From: Melioribacteraceae bacterium
GTDB lineage: Bacteria > Bacteroidota > Ignavibacteria > Ignavibacteriales > Melioribacteraceae
Assembly: GCA_016927595.1 (NCBI GenBank)
Contig: JAFGMI010000023.1
Coordinates: 40,536-104,535, forward strand
Direction of reading: 5' to 3'
Length of the DNA: 64,000 nt
Position 1 is the first letter of the stretch, and every line of letters begins with the position of its first letter. Position numbers and translations under genes: made by a program. Below the pieces are notes generated by a model. That model ran no database searches. It was not told the origin of the DNA and saw only the letters and a program-made list of their open reading frames with translations. Positions 7,518-15,454 of the stretch are shown here, piece by piece.

Positions 7518-8732
7518 ATGGACCCTAAAAAAATTGTTGTTGCATATTCCGGAGGACTGGATACCAGCGTTATGGTAAAGTGGCTTAAGAATAAATATGA
7601 TGCCGAGATTATTACGGTTACAGGTAACTTAGGTCAGGAAAAAGACAGCACAAAAATTGAAGAAAAGGCGCTAAGTACAGGTGCTTCAAATGCATATGTT
7701 ATTGATCTAAGCGAGGAGTTTATAAGAGACTATGCCTGGAACGCTTTAAAAGCCGGCGCCTTGTACGAAGGTCAGTATCCCCTCGCAACAGCAATTGGTC
7801 GTCCGTTACTAGCTAAATTAATGGTTGATGTGGCAGATAAGGAAAATGCCGATACTGTGGCACACGGTTGTACGGGCAAGGGTAATGATCAGGTAAGATT
7901 TGAAGTTGGTATAAGAACACTAAATCCCGACTTGAATATAATTGCACCTCTGAGAGAATGGGAATTTAAAAGCAGGGAAGATGAGATTGATTATGCCCTC
8001 GCCAACAATATCCCGATCAGCATAACGAAGAAAAAACCATACTCTATTGATGATAATCTCTGGGGAGTTGCTACAGAATGCGGCGAGCTGGAGGATACAA
8101 CTAATATTCCACCGGATGATGCATATCAGATAACGGTTAGTCCTAAAAATGCACCCAACGAACCAGAACAGATCAAACTGGCGTTTGAAAAAGGCGTTCC
8201 TGTTGCAATAGACGGTATTGAACTATCGCCTGCTGAAATCGTTAAAACTTTAAATCAGATCGGAGGAAGAAACGGAATCGGCAGACTTGATATTGTTGAG
8301 AACAGAGTTGTCGGTATAAAATCGAGAGAAGTTTATGAAGCACCTGGTGCAATCATTCTTCATAATGCTCATCTGGAACTTGAAAAACTTACACTCGATA
8401 AGGACACTTTCAGATTTAAACAGAATATTTCGAATACTTATGCTAATTTAATTTACGACGGTTTGTGGTTCTCTCCGTTGTTCAAGGCATTAACGTCTTT
8501 CGTTAACAAGACCCAGGAAAACGTGAACGGTGAAATAATTCTTGATTTGTATAAAGGTAATATTATAATTATATCAAGATCTTCGGTTAACAGTTTATAT
8601 AATAAAGAGCTTGCTACTTACACGAGTGATGATACGTTCAATCATAAAGCAGCTGAAGGATTCTTACATTTATACGGGCTTCCTTTTGAAACTATGAGCA
8701 AAATAAAAAACAAGAGCGGAGTAGTTAACTAA
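7518..8732 (+). CDS. argG: Argininosuccinate synthase
   Basis: Ligates citrulline and aspartate with ATP. The protein is 404 residues, normal for the family. The PP-loop AYSGGLDTSVMV lies at the N terminus, and AHGCTGKGNDQVRFE and the APLREWEF block follow in the expected order. AAGGAG lies 8 bases before ATG 7518. It is followed by argH with a one-base overlap. Its substrate citrulline requires an ornithine (or N-acyl-ornithine) carbamoyltransferase that is not encoded in this window. Confidence 0.95.
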   Translation: MDPKKIVVAYSGGLDTSVMVKWLKNKYDAEIITVTGNLGQEKDSTKIEEKALSTGASNAYVIDLSEEFIRDYAWNALKAGALYEGQYPLATAIGRPLLAKLMVDVADKENADTVAHGCTGKGNDQVRFEVGIRTLNPDLNIIAPLREWEFKSREDEIDYALANNIPISITKKKPYSIDDNLWGVATECGELEDTTNIPPDDAYQITVSPKNAPNEPEQIKLAFEKGVPVAIDGIELSPAEIVKTLNQIGGRNGIGRLDIVENRVVGIKSREVYEAPGAIILHNAHLELEKLTLDKDTFRFKQNISNTYANLIYDGLWFSPLFKALTSFVNKTQENVNGEIILDLYKGNIIIISRSSVNSLYNKELATYTSDDTFNHKAAEGFLHLYGLPFETMSKIKNKSGVVN

Positions 8733-10138
8733 TGCTTTGGGGAGGAAGATTTGATAAAGAAATTAATAGCGTTTTTCTGAAATTCTCTTCCTCTATTAAG
8801 TTCGACATTATTCTTCTTAAATATGATTTGGCGGTCAGCAAAGCACATGCAAATATGCTGGGCGCATGCGGAATAATAAGTAAGAACGAAACCTCTGAAA
8901 TTATAAAAGGACTGGAATTAATTGAAGAAAGATTCTACGAAGGGCTGTGGAATCCAATCGATAAAAACTACGAGGATATCCATTCGGCAGTTGAATCTTA
9001 TCTGACCGAACTGATAGGTGAAGCGGCAAAAAAACTTCATACAGCCAGAAGCAGGAATGATCAGGTTGCAACCGGATTCCGCATGTGGATAAAGGACGCT
9101 GCTCTACGGCTTTCAAATCTTTTGCTTGAATTACAGAAAACATTTCTTGATCTTGCCGGGCAACATACACGGACAATAATCCCAGGTTACACTCACCTCC
9201 AGAGGGCTCAGCCTGTTTCATTTGCTTTTCATTTGCTTGCCTATGTTGAAATGTTTGAGCGTGATAAAACCAGATTGCAGAATGTATTCAGCCAGGCGGA
9301 TGTTTGTCCGCTCGGTTCAGGTGCGCTGGCAGGAACTACTTTGAAAATCGACAGAAATATGACTGCCAGGGAGCTTGGGTTTTCAAGTGTATCGGCAAAT
9401 GCAATGGACAGTATTTCCGACCGTGATTTCGTTATTGATTTTTTAAACTCCTGTACAATCGGGATGATGCATCTGAGTCGTTTGTCCGAAGAACTGATTC
9501 TGTGGAGTTCATCGGAATGGAATTTTATTAAGATAGATGATACGCTAACAACAGGATCATCATTAATGCCCCAGAAAAAAAATCCGGATGCAGCGGAACT
9601 TATCAGGGGTAAATTCGGCAGAATACAGGGAAGTTATGTTGCTGTATCTTCAATGATGAAGGGACTTCCTCTAAGTTATAACCGCGACATGCAGGAGGAT
9701 AAGGAACCGGCGTTCGATTCCTTTAAAACGTATTCTGAGTCACTTGCACTGATGAAAGATATATTCGAGAATATTATTATTAATAATGAACGGTTCATCT
9801 TCGAGATCGAAGGCGATTATATGCTTGCTACCGATATTGCGGACTGGCTGGTGGATCATAATATTCCATTCAGGGAAGCCCACAATATCGTAGGCAAAAT
9901 TAGCAGGTATGCCGTTGAAAATAACACAAAGCTGAATGATTTGACAATTAATGAATTAAAGGACTTTTGCGAAGTTTTTGATGATTCAGTACTTGAAATT
10001 CTGGATATTAATTCTTCTTTGGATCGAAAAATTTCATTTGGTGCTCCTAATCCGAGAATTGTAAACGAACATATTAAATCATTAAAGAAATCAATTGAAA
10101 TAGAGTCTGTAAATTTTAATACAAAGAAAAATATTTAA
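8732..10138 (+). CDS. argH: Argininosuccinate lyase
   Basis: Last arginine step: cleavage of argininosuccinate to arginine and fumarate. It is a fumarase/aspartase-superfamily protein of 468 residues with the signature GSSLMPQKKNPDAAEL, HTARSRNDQVATGFR and TIIPGYTHLQRAQPV. The start overlaps the argG stop by one base (TAATG). It ends the arginine operon. The C-terminal tail of about 15 residues is lysine- and asparagine-rich and looks unstructured. A stem-loop about 140 bases downstream may mark the operon end. Confidence 0.95.
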   Translation: MLWGGRFDKEINSVFLKFSSSIKFDIILLKYDLAVSKAHANMLGACGIISKNETSEIIKGLELIEERFYEGLWNPIDKNYEDIHSAVESYLTELIGEAAKKLHTARSRNDQVATGFRMWIKDAALRLSNLLLELQKTFLDLAGQHTRTIIPGYTHLQRAQPVSFAFHLLAYVEMFERDKTRLQNVFSQADVCPLGSGALAGTTLKIDRNMTARELGFSSVSANAMDSISDRDFVIDFLNSCTIGMMHLSRLSEELILWSSSEWNFIKIDDTLTTGSSLMPQKKNPDAAELIRGKFGRIQGSYVAVSSMMKGLPLSYNRDMQEDKEPAFDSFKTYSESLALMKDIFENIIINNERFIFEIEGDYMLATDIADWLVDHNIPFREAHNIVGKISRYAVENNTKLNDLTINELKDFCEVFDDSVLEILDINSSLDRKISFGAPNPRIVNEHIKSLKKSIEIESVNFNTKKNI

Positions 10139-10495
10139 CTATTGACAATTAATTTCCACTTCTTTATTATGTAGTCAAATCTTACTACTCCTCTTTAATT
10201 GACCTGGCAATACAAATTCTTTTCCTGGCATATTCAACAAATTGAAATGTTTTTTTGATTTATTCTTCATGGGGGCTGAATCATTTACTGCATTCAAACT
10301 GCAAAAATGATTCCCGGTTTTGAAATATTACTGTTATCTAAACGAGTGAAGTTCTGCATCATCAATTATTGGTTATTACATTGGACTAAACATTATCTGC
10401 TGTTTTTGTTCGTCCGAAATAATTGAATTTTTCACGTGGTTACTTCATTCATCAGCATTATTAAAAAAATATGTCACTCTGGTCCGTAGATATTT
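10139..10495 (+). other. Intergenic region between arg operon and eCIS locus
   Basis: 357 bases with no convincing gene. It contains the stem-loop listed at 10278-10313. I found no clear TAnnTTTG element near the first eCIS gene. TATTTATG at the very end (10491-10498) is one mismatch away but overlaps the start codon. A 13-codon ORF starting with the ATG at 10269 has no ribosome site or amino-acid bias and is not called. Confidence 0.5.
10278..10313 (+). terminator. Stem-loop after argH, possible terminator
   Basis: GAATCATTT (10278-10286) pairs perfectly with AAATGATTC (10305-10313). Inside it TGCA (10289-10292) pairs with TGCA (10300-10303) around a 7-base loop. CCGGTTTT follows, so the T tract is short. 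It may terminate the arg operon or protect an mRNA end; the weak T tract leaves this open. Confidence 0.4.
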
Positions 10496-11080
10496 ATGAT
10501 AGACATTGCCCTTGAACAATTAAAATCAACAATCATAAGATTCCTAACCGGTCTTACCGAACTGAATATAACAAGCGAAGATTTTGTAGAAATTAACCCA
10601 TTAGTAAAGCATGACGGAACAATAGCACTTACCGACAACACCCTGGGCATTACTTTGGTAAATGTTGAGGAGGAACGTGTAGTCAAATCTCAGAAAGCAT
10701 TTTCGATAGAATCCAACGGGCAGGTATCAAGATTAAATCCGGAAATAAAATTGAACCTGTTTGTTCTTATTTCGGCTAACTTTAGCGACTATGATAAAGG
10801 ACTTCAATATTTATCGGCAGTAATCAGATGCTTTCAGAGTAATAATGTCTTTACTCATGAAAACACACCTGAAATGGATTCAACCCTGGAAAAATTAATT
10901 GTAGAATTGTTCACGCTTAACTTCGAACAGCAGAATCATTTGTGGGGAGCACTTGGAGCCAAGTATGTTCCTTCTGTTCTTTACCGGGTACGGCTTATCA
11001 CTGTACAGGAAAGTCTGACGAAAGCCGAAGAAAGTCCAATCACTTCCTTTAGGGTTTCAGACCCCGGCGAAGGTGAATGA
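10496..11080 (+). CDS. eCIS tail terminator/cap protein, DUF4255 (Afp16/Pvc16-like)
   Basis: 194-residue protein of the Pvc16 N-terminal (DUF4255) family. The family start pattern MIDIALEQLKSTI, the central NLFVLISANFSDYDKGLQYLS and the late LWGALGAKYVPSVLYRVRLI match. In AFP and PVC the homologue caps the tail tube and sheath and fixes tail length. It opens the eCIS locus, as is common. The ATG at 10496 is the only start because a TAG precedes it at 10487. No clear Shine-Dalgarno is visible. Its 3' end overlaps the next gene by four bases (ATGA), so the two are coupled. Confidence 0.85.
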   Translation: MIDIALEQLKSTIIRFLTGLTELNITSEDFVEINPLVKHDGTIALTDNTLGITLVNVEEERVVKSQKAFSIESNGQVSRLNPEIKLNLFVLISANFSDYDKGLQYLSAVIRCFQSNNVFTHENTPEMDSTLEKLIVELFTLNFEQQNHLWGALGAKYVPSVLYRVRLITVQESLTKAEESPITSFRVSDPGEGE

Positions 11081-12156
11081 TGGAAACTGTTTTTGATGAA
11101 CTATTTAGCGTTGTCATTTCTCATAATTATTATGATGACGATAAATGTCCCGATTTCAAAATAAATCCGACTCAGTTAACTAATATTCAGTTAAAAAACC
11201 GTTCGCTTTTATTCAGAAAGATCACAAACGGATTCAAGATATTGGCACAGGTTCAAAAAACGGGCAGCAGCACTCCATTAACGCGTTTGGAAAGCAACCA
11301 AAAACTATCTTTTATTTTACAGCAAAATAATTCTTACTTCTCAAATTTTACCGAACTGCCATTTAGCTCCGGATCTTATCAGATTTTTCATCTTTCAAAT
11401 AAGAATAACAACCTGCAGAATTCCAGATTACTTTTATCTGCAAGTGCTGCTGATAAATACGTTTCAGGCAGTGATCTGGTTAATGTTAAATCCATGGCTT
11501 TTACTTACAAACAAACCAGCAGCGGCACAAATGCAATAGTGACAGTTGTAGATATAGACGGTTCGATAATAATGAGTGAAACTGCTGAAGTGAGCGAAGG
11601 AGCATTCAGCTGCTTTATCGATCTAAGATCTTATCAACCGGGAAGATATAAGCTCTATGCAGACGGTATATTGAAACTTGATTTTTATGCCGACGATTAT
11701 GTGCTTGCCCAAAAAGTTTTTGCCGTTGCAGATATTTATCTTGATGAAAACGTATCCGCATCTTATGAATTGCTCGATTCAAACGGAAATATTTCCGCAA
11801 AAGAGTATTATATATATTTCAACAGCAGGAAGATACACTGGAAATACCTTGTGGCTCTGAAGCACAGATCCAACGTTGATCCAGATGATTTATCAATCGA
11901 TTATCCTGATTCCACCAATGCATTTACCCGACAAACGGCTATTACTTTATCGAATGGATTGACCGCGGTGCCGTTTATTTCCAATATTGAAATACCTTTC
12001 AGTGAAAATCCCATTAAAGGAATTAAACTGAAAAAATCAAGTGTCAACGGCGGAGGAACATTCGAAAATGACAATCTTCCAAACGCATCTATAAGAAATA
12101 TTAAACCTGATATAACAAACGATAAAGTTTACTCAGAGATTTTCGTTTATATATAA
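11077..12156 (+). CDS. Unknown eCIS-associated protein
   Basis: 359 residues, no recognised domain and no signal peptide or membrane segment. The sequence looks beta-rich: many short hydrophobic/polar alternations, an Ig-like stretch around residues 140-215 (SFTYKQ-type strands and a DLRSYQPGRYKLYADG turn), and a C-terminal region with YYIYFNSRKIHWKYLV. Coupled start with the DUF4255 cap gene and position directly ahead of the sheath suggest a structural part at the cap end, such as a cap adaptor like that described for AlgoCIS of Algoriphagus. That role is inference from order only. It could instead be a sheath-associated or assembly factor. Confidence 0.5.
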   Translation: MMETVFDELFSVVISHNYYDDDKCPDFKINPTQLTNIQLKNRSLLFRKITNGFKILAQVQKTGSSTPLTRLESNQKLSFILQQNNSYFSNFTELPFSSGSYQIFHLSNKNNNLQNSRLLLSASAADKYVSGSDLVNVKSMAFTYKQTSSGTNAIVTVVDIDGSIIMSETAEVSEGAFSCFIDLRSYQPGRYKLYADGILKLDFYADDYVLAQKVFAVADIYLDENVSASYELLDSNGNISAKEYYIYFNSRKIHWKYLVALKHRSNVDPDDLSIDYPDSTNAFTRQTAITLSNGLTAVPFISNIEIPFSENPIKGIKLKKSSVNGGGTFENDNLPNASIRNIKPDITNDKVYSEIFVYI

Positions 12157-12180
12157 CACAAATAAAAGGGAGAAACCTAA

Positions 12181-13605
12181 ATGGCGACTTACAAAACACC
12201 CGATGTTTACATCGAAGAAATCTCCCTGTTTCCACCTTCCGTTGCAGAGGTTGAAACAGCTATTCCAGCTTTTATCGGTTACACCGAAAAAGCAAAAAAA
12301 AATGTTGCAGATGATCTGAATTTTGTTCCTACCCGTATCTCATCGCTGGTTGAATACGAGGAATATTTCGGGAAGGCAAACTCGGAATCATTTGAAATAG
12401 ATGTAGTGGAAGACACTACTGACAAAACCTATACTGTTACGGCAAAACGTGTTAATACGGGAACATTATACCGTATGTACTATTCGATGAAAATGTTTTT
12501 CGATAACGGCGGCGGACCTTGTTATATTATTTCAGTCGGCGACTACTCCGACTCAATTTCCAAAGGCGATACAACCACACCGGCAGGTTTATTGGGAGGT
12601 CTTGCTGCGCTCGAAAAGGAAGATGAGCCCACCATCATTGTATTCCCCGATGCTGTTGAACTGAGCGCTTCTGCCGATTATTATTCAGTTATGGATTCGG
12701 CGCTTGCGCAATGCAAGAAACTGCAGGATAGAGTTGCCGTAATAGATGTTCATGATCAAAATACAACTACTTTCCGCAATACGATCCGGTCTGATGAGGA
12801 CTATGTAAAATACGGCGCCGCATATCATCCCTGGCTTCTTACAACAATTAATTACAACTATACTGAAGATAAGGTAACAATAAAAAAACATGTACAAGAA
12901 GACGGGAGTACCCCCACAACCGATTTAACGGGTAAAACACTAAAAAGTACCGAGATTAAAAGCAGTACAAATGTTTTGTATAATAAAATAATAAGTGAAC
13001 TTAGCACTTGTGACGAAGGAAGAGTTACTTTGCCTCCGAGCAGTGCTGTTGCCGGTGTTTATTCGCGTGTTGATAAAGACAGAGGAGTTTGGAAGGCGCC
13101 TGCAAATGTTCCGCTTTTAGATGTAATCAAGCCGACAATCAAAATTACCAGCGAAGATCAGGAAAGTCTGAATATCGACAGTACAGGTGGTAAATCGATA
13201 AATGCTATCAGGGCGTTTACAGGTAAAGGTACGCTTGTTTGGGGTGCACGAACTCTTGCAGGTAACAGCAATGAATGGCGCTACGTTTCTGTGAGGAGAT
13301 TTTATAATATGGTGGAGGAGTCGGTTAAAAAATCCACATACTGGGCGGTGTTTGAACCGAACGATGCAAATACATGGCTTAAAGTAAAATCGATGATAGA
13401 AAATTTTCTTACTAAAAAATGGCGCGAAGGTGCACTGGCGGGTGCAAAAGCGGATGAAGCATTTTTTGTTAAAGTTGGTTTGGGTATTACAATGACTTCG
13501 CTTGATATTCTGGAAGGAAGAATGAATGTTGAAATAGGCATGGCGGTTGTTCGTCCTGCGGAATTCATAATTCTAAAATTCTCGCATAAAATGCAGGAAT
13601 CGTAA
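12181..13605 (+). CDS. Contractile tail sheath protein
   Basis: Phage-type tail sheath of 474 residues, the contractile outer cylinder of the injection system. The opening TYKTPDVYIEEISLFPPSV is the typical sheath N terminus, whose arm links neighbouring subunits. The C terminus contains GMAVVRPAEFIILKFSHKM, the conserved sheath end. NAIRAFTGKGTLVWGARTL in the third quarter is also a sheath hallmark. Only one sheath gene is present, whereas AFP and PVC carry three or so paralogues, so the whole sheath is probably a homopolymer. GGGAGAAACC lies upstream of ATG 12181. A 94-base gap separates it from the tube genes. Confidence 0.93.
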   Translation: MATYKTPDVYIEEISLFPPSVAEVETAIPAFIGYTEKAKKNVADDLNFVPTRISSLVEYEEYFGKANSESFEIDVVEDTTDKTYTVTAKRVNTGTLYRMYYSMKMFFDNGGGPCYIISVGDYSDSISKGDTTTPAGLLGGLAALEKEDEPTIIVFPDAVELSASADYYSVMDSALAQCKKLQDRVAVIDVHDQNTTTFRNTIRSDEDYVKYGAAYHPWLLTTINYNYTEDKVTIKKHVQEDGSTPTTDLTGKTLKSTEIKSSTNVLYNKIISELSTCDEGRVTLPPSSAVAGVYSRVDKDRGVWKAPANVPLLDVIKPTIKITSEDQESLNIDSTGGKSINAIRAFTGKGTLVWGARTLAGNSNEWRYVSVRRFYNMVEESVKKSTYWAVFEPNDANTWLKVKSMIENFLTKKWREGALAGAKADEAFFVKVGLGITMTSLDILEGRMNVEIGMAVVRPAEFIILKFSHKMQES

Positions 13606-13699
13606 TTGACAGCGCTATAAAATTATTGAATTAAATTATTTCAGTTGGACATCGGATATATCAGAAAATTTAATGATTAAATAAAATTGGAGATAAAAA

Positions 13700-14131
13700 A
13701 TGGCTGACTATCCATTACCAGTGTTTCACTTTCAGGTTACATGGGGTGGAACGAACCTTGGATTTGCAGAAGTATCAGGGTTAAATATTGAAACCCAGGT
13801 AATTGAGTATAGGGATGGACTTACTCCCGAATACTCCGCTTCGAAAATGCCAGGTATCCCGAAGTACGGCAATATTACTTTGAAGAGGGGTATACTGCCT
13901 GCCGATAACGAATTTTACACTTGGTTGAATACAACAAAGCTGAATATAGTTGATAGACGTGATTTGATTATTAGTCTGTTAAATGAAAAGCACGAACCGG
14001 TAATGTCCTGGAAAGCCGTCAACGCATTTCCGGTTAAGATTGAGGGACCCGGTTTGAAAGCAACGGGTAACGAGGTGGCAATCGAATCAATTGAAATTGC
14101 CCACGAGGGTTTAACAATAGAAAACGAGTAA
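13700..14131 (+). CDS. Inner tail tube protein 1 (gp19/Hcp-like)
   Basis: 143 residues of the T4 gp19-like tube family (Afp1/Afp5 type). FHFQVTWGGTNLGFAEVSGL, MPGIPKYGNITLKRG and SLLNEKHEPVMSW are the standard tube motifs. It should polymerise as hexameric rings to make the tube that is driven into the target. GGAG lies 9 bases before ATG 13700. It is followed four bases later by a second, divergent tube protein. One of the two probably forms the bulk of the tube and the other the ring(s) next to the baseplate; which is which cannot be decided with certainty. Confidence 0.92.
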   Translation: MADYPLPVFHFQVTWGGTNLGFAEVSGLNIETQVIEYRDGLTPEYSASKMPGIPKYGNITLKRGILPADNEFYTWLNTTKLNIVDRRDLIISLLNEKHEPVMSWKAVNAFPVKIEGPGLKATGNEVAIESIEIAHEGLTIENE

Positions 14132-14135
14132 TATA

Positions 14136-14582
14136 ATGGCTGGTTACTATCCACCAACAGGTTTTCATTTCAGGGTGGAGTTCGGATTGTCTTTGCCTGA
14201 AAATGACACCCGGTTTCAGGAAGTATCCGGATTTACAACTGAGTTGGGAATAGAGGAAATTGTTGAAGGCGGTGAAAACAGGTTTTCACACCGTCTTCCC
14301 ACGAGAGGCAAGTATGGTAACCTGATTTTAAAGAGAGGGTTATTTACTGATTCGAAACTCATTGAGTGGTGTAAGGATGCTATTGAGGGATTCATATTCT
14401 TACCGACTACGGTTAATGTAACTCTTCTGAATGAGAAGCACGAACCTGTTGGTCATACATACAGTTTTGTAAATGCATGGCCCGTAAAGTGGTCGGTGTC
14501 GGATTTCAAAGCCCAGGAAAATTCAATAGTAGTCGAAACTCTGGAACTTGCTTACAGCTATTTCACACGATCGAAATTATAA
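14136..14582 (+). CDS. Inner tail tube protein 2 (gp19/Hcp-like)
   Basis: 148-residue paralogue of the preceding tube protein, with YPPTGFHFRVEFGL, FQEVSGFTTELG, LPTRGKYGNLILKRG and LLNEKHEPVGHTYSF. It carries an insertion near the N terminus (PENDTRF) compared with tube 1. In AFP the second tube protein (Afp5) sits between the main tube and the hub, and the gene order here fits that. The short 4-base gap from tube 1 implies one transcript. Confidence 0.9.
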   Translation: MAGYYPPTGFHFRVEFGLSLPENDTRFQEVSGFTTELGIEEIVEGGENRFSHRLPTRGKYGNLILKRGLFTDSKLIEWCKDAIEGFIFLPTTVNVTLLNEKHEPVGHTYSFVNAWPVKWSVSDFKAQENSIVVETLELAYSYFTRSKL

Positions 14583-14592
14583 AGAGGTGTTT

Positions 14593-14754
14593 ATGCCGGT
14601 TGAAGTAAAAGAATTGGTTATTAAAGCAGTTATTAACGGTGAGATGAAAAAGAAAGAAAAAATAAGACCTGAAGAAAAAATTGACCGCGAGGAGATAATA
14701 CAGGATTGCGTAGAACAGGTTTTGGAGATACTGAATAGAAAAAACGAAAGGTAA
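14593..14754 (+). CDS. DUF5908 family small eCIS protein (Afp6 position)
   Basis: 53-residue protein starting MPVEVKELVIKAVI, the conserved N terminus of the DUF5908 family found in eCIS loci. The rest is highly charged (K/E-rich, EKIRPEEKIDREEI) and likely helical. ATG 14593 is preferred over an upstream in-frame ATG at 14548, because the latter lies inside the tube gene and GAGG sits 6 bases before 14593. The molecular role is not established; its constant place between tube and hub genes suggests an assembly or baseplate accessory. Confidence 0.8.
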   Translation: MPVEVKELVIKAVINGEMKKKEKIRPEEKIDREEIIQDCVEQVLEILNRKNER

Positions 14755-14782
14755 GAAGAAATTATAAGAAAGAAGAAATCCG

Positions 14783-15454
14783 ATGTACGGTGAGTTGAAA
14801 AAATTAAAAATAGAAGCGTTCACCGATCTTGAATACAATAACAAGGTCGGTGAATATGTTGTGATGTTCAATCCCTCGACTTATTCACAAAAATATGATA
14901 TTGAATACGATGATGTTCAGGGTCAGGGTACTACAGGAAGTACACTGAAATTTGGATACATCAAACCTCAGGAATATACTTTTGAATTTATTTTTGACGG
15001 CACAGGTGTAACGGGGGAATTATACGATGTTGCTGAGGAAATTGAAAACTTTTTATCGATAGTCGGTAAATATAAAGGAGATACGCACCGGACACTTTAT
15101 CTCAGGATTTGCTGGGGGCAATTAACCTGTGACTGTGCGCTTAAAAATGCTGATATAACTTATAGCTTGTTCAATCCCGATGGATATCCGTTACGTGCAA
15201 AGATTACCGCGACTTTTCTGGAGAATAAAGACGATAAACTTCGCAGCTCTGAAGAAAATTCCAGCTCTCCCGATCTAACTCACTACAGGGAAATAAAACA
15301 GGGCGAGAACCTGCAACTTTTATGTAATGAAATTTACGGTGATCCTTCATATTATATTGATGTTGCAAAGGTAAACAGACTTAAAAATTTCAGAAAATTA
15401 AACCCCGGAAGCATAATTAGTTTCCCACCATTAAAATCAGGCGAATCAAAATGA
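14783..15454 (+). CDS. LysM-domain hub/baseplate protein (Afp7/gp53-like)
   Basis: 223 residues. The N-terminal part (MFNPSTYSQKYDIEYDD, YIKPQEYTFEFIFDGTG) belongs to the CIS-tube/hub family that joins tube to spike. The C-terminal 50 residues form a LysM-like module (REIKQGENLQLLCNEIYGD, LNPGSIISFPPL). In CIS this module works in baseplate assembly, not necessarily in peptidoglycan binding. The stop overlaps the spike gene start (ATGA). Length is close to Afp7 homologues. Confidence 0.88.
   Translation: MYGELKKLKIEAFTDLEYNNKVGEYVVMFNPSTYSQKYDIEYDDVQGQGTTGSTLKFGYIKPQEYTFEFIFDGTGVTGELYDVAEEIENFLSIVGKYKGDTHRTLYLRICWGQLTCDCALKNADITYSLFNPDGYPLRAKITATFLENKDDKLRSSEENSSSPDLTHYREIKQGENLQLLCNEIYGDPSYYIDVAKVNRLKNFRKLNPGSIISFPPLKSGESK

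Noticed and set aside
10269..10310. Short ORF inside the post-argH stem-loop as a leader peptide for the eCIS
   Set aside because: Thirteen codons, no ribosome site and no codon bias. It overlaps a hairpin better explained as an RNA structure.
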